This document shows, piece by piece, positions 1 to 6,084 of a stretch of 9,813 bases of DNA (positions within the stretch are counted from its first letter, which is position 1; each line of letters starts with the position of its first letter). The translations under genes were made by a program, and so were the position numbers. Source of the DNA: Microcaldota archaeon (lineage in GTDB: Archaea; Micrarchaeota; Micrarchaeia; Micrarchaeales; Micrarchaeaceae); contig DAHWIS010000011.1 in assembly GCA_027344745.1 (NCBI GenBank), positions 1 to 9,813 of the forward strand, given 5' to 3'. The notes below the pieces were generated by a model that saw only the letters and a list, made by a program, of their open reading frames with translations, did not search any database and was not told the DNA's origin.

Positions 1-90
1 GGAACAAAGGTCCTAATCATAAACCTCAGGAAAAGAGGCGAGCTTGCCAAGGCAGTAAAAGGTTTAGACGCAGGAACCGTAATGTACTAA
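1..90 (+). CDS. C-terminal end of an amino-acid-kinase-fold protein, probably UMP kinase (partial)
   Basis: Frame 1 is open from the window edge to a TAA at 88-90 and gives the last 29 residues of a protein whose start lies outside. The peptide has a beta strand (KVLIINLRKR), a helix (ELAKAVKGL) and a closing GT (DAGTVMY). This strand-helix-Gly-Thr ending is typical of the amino acid kinase fold, and the helix running into a K-G-x-x-x-GT turn resembles archaeal UMP kinase (PyrH), which phosphorylates UMP to UDP. Other members, such as isopentenyl phosphate kinase, end similarly and cannot be excluded from so short a piece. The ATP and substrate sites are not in the window. Confidence 0.5.
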   Translation, partial: GTKVLIINLRKRGELAKAVKGLDAGTVMY

Positions 91-116
91 CGTCTATTGT
101 CGATATGCATGTGCAT

Positions 117-126
117 GTATAAAAAT
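117..126 (+). promoter_or_regulatory. TATA box of the Nudix gene
   Basis: TATAAAAAT at 118-126 lies 33-41 bases before the ATG at 159, so transcription should begin near 145-150 with a leader of about ten bases. No Shine-Dalgarno sequence precedes the ATG. A near-palindrome (ATATGCATGTGCATGT, 103-118) runs into the box and could be an operator, though this is only inference. Confidence 0.5.
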
Positions 127-158
127 CTCCTCACCTAAAAACCCTAATTACGATATTC

Positions 159-701
159 ATGGACGGCATCGGAGACAAAGAAACGGATATAGTCGGCATA
201 ATCCCGGCATATGACGACAAAGTGCTGTACCTGCATAGAGGCCCTAGGGCAAAACTTTTTCCGGGAAAATGGTGCATACCTTCGGGACACGTAAAGCAGG
301 GTGAGACCGAAATCGATGCTGCATACAGGGAAACAATAGAAGAGACCGGCATAGCTGAAATAGGAAAAGAAAGCATAAAGCCCATTTGCCGGTTCGATTA
401 TGAGATTTCGACGGCAGGCAAAAAAATTACGTTAAGGATAGCGTTGTTCTACATTGAGCTGGAGAACATTCCAGAAATAAAGCTGTGCGATGAGCATACG
501 GATTACAGGCTCGTAGGCATCGATGTACTTAGAGAGGTTGGGTCAACTGCAATACACGAGATCGATTTGCGTGGTTCATCGACAATACGGGGCGATGACT
601 TTACCCCGATAGACAAGTATATAATAAAGAACTTCATGATGGACGCCGATTTCGCCCACAATAAACCGATAAACAACCGCAGGCAAAAAGTAAAAGCATA
701 A
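159..701 (+). CDS. Nudix hydrolase
   Basis: This 180-aa protein has a complete Nudix box at residues 43-65, running from GHVKQGE to RETIEETGI. It fits G-x5-E-x7-RE-U-x-EE-x-G-U except for Thr at the first U position, a common variant. The two Glu of the EE pair and the RE pair that bind the catalytic metal are present. Before the box, residues 24-42 (LHRG...FPGKWCIPSG) match the usual strand of MutT/ADP-ribose-pyrophosphatase-like proteins. Nudix enzymes hydrolyse nucleoside diphosphates linked to another group, but the substrate cannot be told from sequence. The last 20 or so residues are basic and probably disordered. No signal peptide or membrane segment is present, so it should be cytosolic. 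The ATG at 159 is the first start after the TATA box. The gene appears monocistronic. Confidence 0.9.
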   Translation: MDGIGDKETDIVGIIPAYDDKVLYLHRGPRAKLFPGKWCIPSGHVKQGETEIDAAYRETIEETGIAEIGKESIKPICRFDYEISTAGKKITLRIALFYIELENIPEIKLCDEHTDYRLVGIDVLREVGSTAIHEIDLRGSSTIRGDDFTPIDKYIIKNFMMDADFAHNKPINNRRQKVKA

Positions 702-792
702 ATTTATAGGGAAAATATACTGCGCAGCGCCAAAAGCGCAACCTTTCTACATCGTTCATTGTCAAAGCCTTTTTATAATTTTGGCACTCTCT
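702..792 (+). promoter_or_regulatory. Intergenic region with hairpin and TATA box of the MscS gene
   Basis: A small hairpin, GCGC (727-730), loop CAAAA, GCGC (736-739), lies 26 bases after the Nudix stop. A strong TATA box (TTTTATAAT, 771-779) follows and should start transcription near 797-805. That rules out the TTG at 781 as a start, because it lies at the box. A weaker TATA-like TTTATAGG at 703-710 sits just after the Nudix stop. With the hairpin and the T5 run at 771, it could mark a very short RNA, but the evidence is thin. Confidence 0.4.
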
Positions 793-1701
793 ATGTTTGA
801 TACGATGAATCCTAAAACCCATAAACCGATGCACATACTGATAGACCTTGTAATACTTATAATAGTGATTGCCGCAATAGCATACATGCTCACATCACTG
901 CACTTGGTGCCCATCGGTTATTCGTCCATATTCTATGGTATTGTTGCCATAGTGTCCGGGCTCGCAATAACCACGATAGTATCAAAGGCGGTCTACGACG
1001 CGACGTCGAAATCCGTAGGCAATCATAACGCGGCATCGCTCGGCTTCATAATAAAAATTGTCGGCTACACGCTGACTCTGCTCATATTCTTCTCTTATTT
1101 CAAAATAGGGCTGGGAGCAGCTCTAGCGGCAGGGGGTTTCTCCGGTCTAGTATTGGGCCTTGCGTCTCAGAATGTTCTGTCAAACATATTTGGGGGCATC
1201 ATGATACTAATTACACGACCCTTCAAGGTAAGTGATAGGATAACGATATCTACATGGCAATATGGCCTAGATGCCCCTGCATATCCCCCAAAATTCTGGT
1301 CGAACGATTTTATAATACCAGGCTATACAGGGATAGTAAAAAACATATCGCTGATTTATACATACTTAACTACGGATGACAACACTCCCTTGAGGATACC
1401 AAACAGCATACTCGTGCAGGCTGCAATATTCGTCCAGAGCGGCAGCGATGCGCGGGTAGTGCGTACGAAATACGAGATACCAAAAAGTGTAGATCCCGAC
1501 GATGCCATAAAAAGCATCAAGAAAAGCATCCAAACCCTTAAGTTCGTAAAATCTGACCCCATAATAAAGATACTCGAGTCTACACTGAATACATACATAA
1601 TAGTCATAGAGGCGCTCTGCGAAGGCCAGTACGAAGAAACTCCTAGAAGCGAAATAATAAAAGCAACTATGAAAACAGTCAACGGTCTGATCAAAAAATA
1701 A
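793..1701 (+). CDS. MscS-family small-conductance mechanosensitive channel
   Basis: From the ATG at 793 this is a 302-aa membrane protein. Hydrophobic segments at about residues 14-36, 44-66 and 84-104 precede the pore helix at about 106-141. The pore helix has the Gly/Ala-rich packing pattern of MscS TM3 (LGAALAAGGFSGLVLGLASQ) followed by NVLSNIFGG and ITRPFKVSDRI, the family signature. The beta domain ends at RIPNS (about residue 205), as in other MscS channels, followed by an alpha/beta C-terminal domain. About 25 extra residues, rich in aromatics and Pro, separate RPFKVSDRI from the GYTGIV turn. MscS channels open under membrane tension to release solutes during osmotic downshock. The TATA box at 771-779 predicts a transcript start near 800, so the ATG at 805 could be the true leaderless start; 781 (TTG) is unlikely. 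Confidence 0.88.
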   Translation: MFDTMNPKTHKPMHILIDLVILIIVIAAIAYMLTSLHLVPIGYSSIFYGIVAIVSGLAITTIVSKAVYDATSKSVGNHNAASLGFIIKIVGYTLTLLIFFSYFKIGLGAALAAGGFSGLVLGLASQNVLSNIFGGIMILITRPFKVSDRITISTWQYGLDAPAYPPKFWSNDFIIPGYTGIVKNISLIYTYLTTDDNTPLRIPNSILVQAAIFVQSGSDARVVRTKYEIPKSVDPDDAIKSIKKSIQTLKFVKSDPIIKILESTLNTYIIVIEALCEGQYEETPRSEIIKATMKTVNGLIKK

Positions 1702-1936
1702 TATGCGTATGCGCATGTTAATTCAGATACTTTATAATCGGCGTTTTCAATGCCTTGTATATCGGTAAACAGTCCGGAAATAATCGCATACAACATGTGC
1801 TTGGAATTCTATGCAGCCGATATGCTAGCGATGGAAAGTTTTGAGAAAAATGCGCTGGCCTATATCGATTAAATGCGCCATGTAGAATAACCTTAAATCT
1901 TTATTGATTGACAATAACTGTGTTGTAGCTGATTTT
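1702..1936 (+). promoter_or_regulatory. Intergenic region upstream of tyrS with two TATA-like boxes
   Basis: This 235-base gap separates the MscS gene from tyrS. A near-palindromic stretch at 1702-1719 (ATATGCGTATGCGCATGT) is followed by a clear TATA box, TTTATAAT at 1731-1738. A second box, CTTAAATCT at 1892-1900, is at the right distance to start the tyrS transcript around 1920, with a leader of about 17 bases. Between them is a tiny ORF (1750-1872, 40 codons, or 25 codons from the ATG at 1795) for which I see no family. The first box could serve that ORF, a short RNA or a longer tyrS leader. Confidence 0.4.
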
Positions 1937-3019
1937 ATGGATGTCGAAAAAAAAATCGCAGTCATGAAAAGTATTGCGCAAGAGATAGTCACAGAAGAAG
2001 AATTGAAGAACCTATTTGAGACCAATCAGCATCCCCTCGCATATGACGGGTTTGAACCTTCTGGGATTGCACCTCTGCACTTTGGTGTTTACAGGACCAA
2101 GAACATAAAGAAATTGTTGGACATAGGAATAAGGTTCAATTTGTACATCGCCGATTACTTTGCACTGATAAATAAAAAAATGGGCGGCGACATTGAAAAA
2201 ATAAGGAATGTCGGCAAGTATTTCATAGAGGTATGGAAAGCTGCAGGTGTGGATATGGACAAGGTATCAATCATCTGGGCGAAGGACCTAATGGCCGACT
2301 TTTCATATTGGGACAGGTTCATAGAAGTCGGTAGATCCGTACCGCTTGATAGGTCAAAGCGTGCAATAACCATAATGGGCAGGAAAGAAGGCGAAGCCAT
2401 AGAATCTGCGCAGATATTCTACCCGATAATGCAGGTCACCGATATATTTCAGATGGACATAGACATATGCCAGCTTGGCATAGACCAGAGAAAGGCAAAC
2501 ATACTTGCAAGGGAGGTCGCACAGAAAAAGGGATGGAAGGTCCCAGTCGCCGTGCATCATCCTTACATATTGGGGTTAAAGGGCGCTCCAAAGGACATCA
2601 AGACAATGACAGATATTGAAGGTATGGCATACAAGATGTCGAAATCGGATCCAAAATCGTCAATACTGGTACATGATTCCGAAAAACTTATAATGGAAAA
2701 GATCGCATCGGCATACTGTCCGGAAAAAATAATAGACGGAAATCCCCTATTTGATTACCTGGAAAAATTCATAGTAGACGACAGATCGTTGCCTATAACG
2801 ATAAACCGCCCAGAAAAATTTGGCGGAGCGATAGAAGCCAAAAACTATGAAGAACTGGTAAAATATTACAAAGAAGGTAAAATACATCCGATGGATATAA
2901 AGAATTACGTCGGGTTGGAGGTAAACTCGTTGGTTGAGCCGATACGCAAGCATTTTGAGGAGAATGCAGAGGCGAAGAAGCTCTACGAAGAGATAAAATC
3001 ATACCAGATAACAAGGTAA
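1937..3019 (+). CDS. tyrS: Tyrosyl-tRNA synthetase (archaeal/eukaryotic type)
   Basis: The protein attaches tyrosine to tRNA-Tyr. It is a class I synthetase with the tyrosine-pocket motif YDGFEPSG at residues 36-43, a HIGH-like HFGV at 48-51, the tyrosine/ATP segment YPIMQVTDIF at 162-171, the DQRK segment at 183-186, and KMSKS at 233-237. The C-terminal region carries the archaeal conserved stretches YCP...GNP and RPEKFGG, and HPMDIKN (about 317-323). At 360 aa it is longer than the roughly 306-aa Methanocaldococcus enzyme and matches the longer archaeal form. The frame is open back to a TTG at 1904, but the ATG at 1937 gives the expected N-terminus and fits the TATA box at 1892-1900. A run of nine A (1947-1955) lies in codons 4-7. 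The phosphodiesterase gene follows after 18 bases and is probably cotranscribed. Confidence 0.95.
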   Translation: MDVEKKIAVMKSIAQEIVTEEELKNLFETNQHPLAYDGFEPSGIAPLHFGVYRTKNIKKLLDIGIRFNLYIADYFALINKKMGGDIEKIRNVGKYFIEVWKAAGVDMDKVSIIWAKDLMADFSYWDRFIEVGRSVPLDRSKRAITIMGRKEGEAIESAQIFYPIMQVTDIFQMDIDICQLGIDQRKANILAREVAQKKGWKVPVAVHHPYILGLKGAPKDIKTMTDIEGMAYKMSKSDPKSSILVHDSEKLIMEKIASAYCPEKIIDGNPLFDYLEKFIVDDRSLPITINRPEKFGGAIEAKNYEELVKYYKEGKIHPMDIKNYVGLEVNSLVEPIRKHFEENAEAKKLYEEIKSYQITR

Positions 3020-3037
3020 TCCGCAAGGATTGTATAC

Positions 3038-4504
3038 ATGGGAAAAACCGAATTGCATATTGTTGGTATAGACGCCGCACCTCTCTGGATAATACGGAAA
3101 ATTTCCAAAAAATACGGATTGAAAGGATTTGAGTACCTGATTGATAATGGCAAATTTGGAAATTTGGAGTCTACCCTGCCTCCTATGACTGGGGCGGCAT
3201 GGCCCAGCATATATACTGGTTTACCCCCGTCAAAACACGGGCTTATGGATTTTTTCACGATAAACAGTGACTACGAGAAGCAGCTGGTGTACTTCAACGA
3301 GTCGGTATCAGAACCGTTTTGGGCTACATTGTCAAAACAAGGTAAAAAAAGCCTTGTAATAACGCCCGCCATGGTGGTCAGGCCAAGCAAAGACCCAAAT
3401 ATAGACATGGTAACTGGTTTTCCGCTTCCAGCAAAGTTCTCCTCAGATAAAATCAAAAATGAAGCAATAAAATACGATTTTCTAGGCGAACCAGATATAG
3501 AAAAGGACATAAAGTCTGGAAGCATGTCATTCGAAGAGGCGTCGAAGCGGTTTTCCGAAAGCATAAAGAAAAGGGCAGAATTGTCAAAATCGCTTATCAA
3601 AAAAGGCGATTATGACCTTTCATTCACATGCTTTACTGAAACGGACAGGCTTCAGCATTTCGCGCTCAACCGTGATGATTGGGAAGCATTGGCATATCCA
3701 TTGTATAAAGAGGTATCGGATTTCATAGAGTGGCTCATAAATAACACGGGCATAAAAAATTCCGAACGCAGCATAATGATAATGTCCGATCACGGCGCCC
3801 AGCCCATACACAACAAATTTTTGATAAATTCATGGCTGATAAACAACGGATATGCGAAATTAAAAGAAAACATCGACAGCGCTGCCCTTGCGTATACTAC
3901 GAGGGAAAAATTGATGTCTAACAAAGCCCTTAGGCAAATCTATGATAGGATGCCCAAAACCGCCAAATCCATGACACGAAAGCTGATAAGTTCTTCCGGT
4001 GTGAATGTAAAAGAAGGAATATATTCAAGAATGCATGATTTCGACCTGGATATGGGCAATACGCGTGCTTTTGCATCGATATCAAATGATCCCGTCAGTA
4101 TGATATGGATAAACGACTCTAGGTTCTCTGAATCTGCGGTCAAACATGGCGAAAAGGCCATATTAATGGGCGAATTGATACGGGGATTAAAAGGCCTTAA
4201 AACCGAAAAGGGCGAAAAACTGATAAATAAAATAGTCGACGGAAAAGCTTATTACGGGAACACGCGCATGTTTATACCGCCAGACCTGCTTATAAAAGTC
4301 AGGAAGGGATATACGATAGATGTTTTCAATTATTCGCCAAAGCGCATATTTATGAAGCCGGAACCCGCAAAGGGCGGTGACCATATATGCGAGGGGATAT
4401 TCGGTTTTATGTCGCCAAACGGCAAATTTTTAACCGACGCACGTAGAGTTAAAAGTGTGCTTGACATCCGCAACATAGTCCTTAAAGTTCTCTCGAGAGG
4501 CTAA
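3038..4504 (+). CDS. Alkaline-phosphatase-superfamily phosphodiesterase (type I phosphodiesterase/nucleotide pyrophosphatase-like)
   Basis: This 488-aa protein has the full set of metal ligands of the type I phosphodiesterase/nucleotide pyrophosphatase family. Asp12 lies in the first strand (IVGIDAAP). The nucleophile Thr51 is in PPMTGAAWPSIYTG. Asp203 and His207 are in ETDRLQH, Asp251-His252 in MSDHGA, and the late His449 in GGDH. These should bind two zinc ions and place Thr51 to attack phosphodiesters or phosphomonoesters. There is no signal peptide or membrane segment, so unlike many relatives it should work in the cytoplasm. Residues 280-400 form an insert of unknown role before the last His. 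The substrate cannot be read from sequence; archaeal relatives are usually annotated only by family. It starts 18 bases after tyrS without its own clear TATA box, so it is likely the second gene of that transcript. Confidence 0.88.
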   Translation: MGKTELHIVGIDAAPLWIIRKISKKYGLKGFEYLIDNGKFGNLESTLPPMTGAAWPSIYTGLPPSKHGLMDFFTINSDYEKQLVYFNESVSEPFWATLSKQGKKSLVITPAMVVRPSKDPNIDMVTGFPLPAKFSSDKIKNEAIKYDFLGEPDIEKDIKSGSMSFEEASKRFSESIKKRAELSKSLIKKGDYDLSFTCFTETDRLQHFALNRDDWEALAYPLYKEVSDFIEWLINNTGIKNSERSIMIMSDHGAQPIHNKFLINSWLINNGYAKLKENIDSAALAYTTREKLMSNKALRQIYDRMPKTAKSMTRKLISSSGVNVKEGIYSRMHDFDLDMGNTRAFASISNDPVSMIWINDSRFSESAVKHGEKAILMGELIRGLKGLKTEKGEKLINKIVDGKAYYGNTRMFIPPDLLIKVRKGYTIDVFNYSPKRIFMKPEPAKGGDHICEGIFGFMSPNGKFLTDARRVKSVLDIRNIVLKVLSRG

Positions 4505-4646
4505 AGAAACGTTTATAAGCAGTGCTGAATTATGCATGGAAAACTATAAATATTAAAATAGTGGAATATAAGAGTGAAGCTCAAGAGGCGACGCGCATAT
4601 CTATCAAGCAAAGTGTTATTTATTTAACGTTTGAAAGTATCTCTGC
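4505..4646 (+). promoter_or_regulatory. tRNA promoter region
   Basis: The AT-rich box at 4619-4627 (TTTATTTAA) is centred about 25 bases before the first base of tRNA-Leu (4647), the standard archaeal spacing for a start at the mature 5' end. Two further TATA-like stretches, GTTTATAAG (4511-4519) and CTATAAATA (4543-4551), lie upstream with no convincing gene behind them. The reading frame that crosses this stretch runs into the tRNA and is not considered real. Confidence 0.55.
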
Positions 4647-4743
4647 GCAGGGATGGCGGAGCCTGGTCAAACGCGACGGACTCAAGATCCGTTGGCTTAG
4701 GTCTACGGGAGTTCAAAACTACGAACAAATCTCCCTCCCTGCA
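4647..4743 (+). tRNA. tRNA-Leu(CAA) with predicted T-loop intron
   Basis: All arms of a class II tRNA fold. The acceptor stem GCAGGGA (4647-4653) pairs fully with TCCCTGC (4736-4742). The D stem is GCG/CGC. The anticodon stem ACGGA (4676-4680) pairs with TCCGT (4688-4692), with loop CTCAAGA and anticodon CAA at 4683-4685. A long variable arm (4693-4706) follows, with a small stem GGC/GTC, as expected for tRNA-Leu. The T stem GGGAG (4707-4711) pairs with CTCCC (4731-4735). Discriminator is A4743; CCA is not encoded (CACC follows), so the CCA enzyme must add it. G26, the Trm1 target, is G4675. The loop between the T-stem strands is 19 nt rather than 7; removing 12 nt restores TTCAAAT and gives an 85-nt mature tRNA. 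This tRNA reads UUG codons. Confidence 0.93.
4717..4728 (+). other. Predicted 12-nt tRNA intron in the T-loop (position 58/59)
   Basis: The pre-tRNA can fold into a bulge-helix-bulge. The outer helix is 4707-4710 with 4730-4733 (GGGA/TCTC, one G-U pair). A 3-nt bulge AAA (4727-4729) follows on the 3' strand. The central helix has four Watson-Crick pairs, GTTC (4711-4714) with GAAC (4723-4726). A 3-nt bulge AAA (4715-4717) follows on the 5' strand, then a 5-nt loop. Cutting each bulge after its second base, as archaeal splicing endonuclease does, removes AACTACGAACAA and joins A58 to A59. There is no inner helix, so this is a relaxed motif. Because CAAA repeats at both ends, base content alone would allow four registers; only this one gives the perfect central helix. 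Confidence 0.75.
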
Positions 4744-4751
4744 CACCTATC

Positions 4752-4759
4752 TCTTAAAC
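4752..4759 (+). promoter_or_regulatory. Possible TATA box of the C39-like gene
   Basis: TCTTAAAC begins nine bases after the tRNA 3' end and lies 22-29 bases before the ATG at 4781, the distance expected for a leaderless transcript. It is a weak match, and read-through from the tRNA promoter is an alternative. Confidence 0.3.
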
Positions 4760-4780
4760 TTCATGTTCATGGTGAATAAA

Positions 4781-5440
4781 ATGGCAAAGATCTCAAGCAC
4801 TAAGAAACTTAAAACAAGAAAATCAAAGATTTTCGATATACCTAATTATGCACAATCGGAGGAGTTTACGAGCTCTGCAGCATGTGCAATGATGGTATTG
4901 AAATATACGAACAAAAATTTCAAGATGAAAAAAGAGGAGGAATTCAGCATATGGCAGGAAGCGGTGAGCGGCAGCATATGGCATGGCTCGAAGTATGGTC
5001 TTGCATACGCGCTTGCAAAACGCGGCGCTAAGCTTAATATACTGAGCAACAACCAGAAAGATGAGGGCTATGAAAGGAAGCTTGCAGTATATGAAGGCAT
5101 AAACCTAGACACGCTGAAATCATCATACGACGAAGTGAAAGAGAAAGTAAAGAGCCTAAAGATAAAGGAGAGCCACGGCGCAGTCACCATAAGCAACATA
5201 AAGAAAAGCATCAATGGCGGGAACCTTCCTATAGTGCTGGTAAATGCAAATCTGATAAATCCTTATCTAGAGGCATCTCCGCATTGGGTGGTGATAAAGG
5301 GGTACGACGAAGACACCTTTTATATAAACGATCCGTATTCTGATAGCACTATAGCAATGGAGCCAGATACGTTCAAGCAGGCCATCGGATACGAAAACGA
5401 GTATCATATGATATCTGTTAATGCAAGGAGGTCAAAGTAA
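4781..5440 (+). CDS. C39-like papain-fold protein, probably catalytically altered
   Basis: This 219-aa protein resembles the peptidase C39-like/DUF3335 group. Residues 18-42 (FDIPNYAQ...AMMVLKY) match the oxyanion Gln and first helix of the fold. Residues 55-86 (FSIWQEA...YGLAYALAKRGAKL) match the W-x-E-A and GPYGLALA-x-RRG blocks typical of DUF3335. H168 (SPHWVVIKGYDED) and D184 (YINDP) are the expected catalytic His and Asp. The nucleophile position, usually TCGPA, reads TSSAA here (residues 30-34), so Ser31 replaces Cys; C35 is four residues later. It may thus be inactive, use Ser, or be a binding protein. The N-terminus is Lys-rich without a signal peptide, so it is probably cytosolic. 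The frame is open upstream to 4631, but that stretch is the tRNA; the ATG at 4781 is the sensible start. No function is assigned. Confidence 0.75.
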   Translation: MAKISSTKKLKTRKSKIFDIPNYAQSEEFTSSAACAMMVLKYTNKNFKMKKEEEFSIWQEAVSGSIWHGSKYGLAYALAKRGAKLNILSNNQKDEGYERKLAVYEGINLDTLKSSYDEVKEKVKSLKIKESHGAVTISNIKKSINGGNLPIVLVNANLINPYLEASPHWVVIKGYDEDTFYINDPYSDSTIAMEPDTFKQAIGYENEYHMISVNARRSK

Positions 5441-5658
5441 ACCTCTTTTGCACATTGCCTTTTCCTGTAAATCATCTGCCTGCACTAAGATTTGCTACGG
5501 TATAAACCGATGCCGCATGTGCTAAAAATTGAAGATAATTCGATAGCATAATAAATCTGGTAAAAATTAGACTATAACCTCTTATATGCGCCCGAAGCGC
5601 GGATGTTCTGCCGCAAAGGCTGGCCGCAATCTAAGTTCCTACTATGCTTTTATGTGCT
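5441..5658. other. 218-base gap with GC-rich structured element
   Basis: No convincing ORF is present on either strand. Short T runs at 5446-5449 and 5460-5463 may end the C39-like transcript. A 40-base GC-rich block at 5588-5627 stands out. GCGC (5588-5591) pairs with GCGC (5597-5600). Alternatively, GCGG (5599-5602) pairs with CCGC (5624-5627) around an inner GCC-GCAAA-GGC hairpin (5610-5620). TATA-like ACTATAACC (5571-5579) and CTTATATG (5581-5588) precede it on the plus strand, so a small RNA is possible. Read on the minus strand, it lies 31-71 bases after the zinc-protein stop and is followed by TTTTT (5562-5566), so it may instead be that gene's 3' end structure. Confidence 0.3.
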
Positions 5659-5934
5659 TTACTGCATATTCAATGCTGCACTTCGCATGAAATTCCTTTT
5701 TATGCTTTGTATGTTATGCAGCCTGCTTGCCTTGTGCGTGCTCCCTATCTTCATTTTTATAGCTATGTTGGAGTAGCAGCCTATGCATACCATCCTCTTT
5801 TCTATCGGTATATCTGTGCTGTTGTATGCCGACGAAGGCATCACGAATTTTACTTCGCTCCTGTCCATTTTTTTGCTGCATATCGAGCAGCTTTGGCTCC
5901 CTCTATCCATTCCTCCTTTGTTTATATTTCCCAT
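5659..5934 (-). CDS. Small CxxC/CxxC zinc protein, uncharacterised
   Basis: From the ATG at 5934 this is a 91-aa protein with two Cys pairs, C16-x2-C19 (CSIC) and C50-x2-C53 (CIGC). They are spaced like a zinc ribbon or treble clef that binds one zinc ion. The C-terminal 38 residues are basic (many Lys, Arg and His), suggesting binding to nucleic acid, which is inference. I do not recognise the family. It is judged real because of the paired cysteines, a strong upstream TATA box (5987-5995, minus strand) and a GGGAG element eight bases before the ATG. The frame is open to a GTG at 5943 (three more residues). Overlapping plus-strand frames have no such support. It stands alone, with a T-rich terminator of trm1 upstream. 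Confidence 0.6.
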   Translation of the reverse strand: MGNINKGGMDRGSQSCSICSKKMDRSEVKFVMPSSAYNSTDIPIEKRMVCIGCYSNIAIKMKIGSTHKASRLHNIQSIKRNFMRSAALNMQ

Positions 5935-5986
5935 ACTCCACACTCCCTACCCTTTTACCCCTAGTTACTATTTTGTTTTAACCCAT

Positions 5987-5995
5987 ATTTATATA
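5987..5995 (-). promoter_or_regulatory. TATA box of the small zinc protein gene
   Basis: On the minus strand the sequence reads TATATAAAT, a near-consensus archaeal TATA box, and predicts a start near 5966 and a leader of about 30 bases. A purine-rich ribosome-binding stretch (GGGAG) follows before the ATG at 5934. Confidence 0.55.
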
Positions 5996-6008
5996 CTATT
6001 ATTCCGAT

Positions 6009-6029
6009 AAAAAGGCTCAAAAAATAAAA
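6009..6029 (-). terminator. T-rich terminator after trm1
   Basis: Read on the minus strand, this region has three T runs (4, 6 and 5 bases) about 55-75 bases after the trm1 stop. An earlier T5 lies at 6054-6058. Clustered T runs without a hairpin are the usual archaeal termination signal. It separates trm1 from the promoter of the next minus-strand gene. Confidence 0.5.
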
Positions 6030-6084
6030 GCGGAAGTGAGGGTTTAATCTCATAAAAATGTTGAAATTCGTAGCAGTAACCTAT

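Noticed and set aside
1356..1796. Minus-strand frame of 146 codons opposite the MscS gene.
   Set aside because: It overlaps the C-terminal domain of a clear MscS protein and shows no family features or promoter.
1947..1955. Run of nine A near the tyrS start as a possible programmed frameshift.
   Set aside because: The frame is intact across the run and conserved TyrRS sequence follows; a run of A in Lys/Glu codons is ordinary here.
4522..4780. Open frame crossing the tRNA-Leu gene, and an N-terminal extension of the C39-like protein back to 4631.
   Set aside because: Both run through the tRNA-Leu sequence, which is certain from its fold; the ATG at 4781 is the sensible start.
5425..5431. 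Strong Shine-Dalgarno-like AGGAGGT at the end of the C39-like gene.
   Set aside because: No start codon or open frame follows on the plus strand; the bases encode the Arg-Arg near the C-terminus.
5644..6010. Plus-strand frames rich in Tyr, Phe and His opposite the small zinc protein.
   Set aside because: Composition reflects antisense of an AT-rich region; no start signals, whereas the minus strand has a promoter and paired cysteines.
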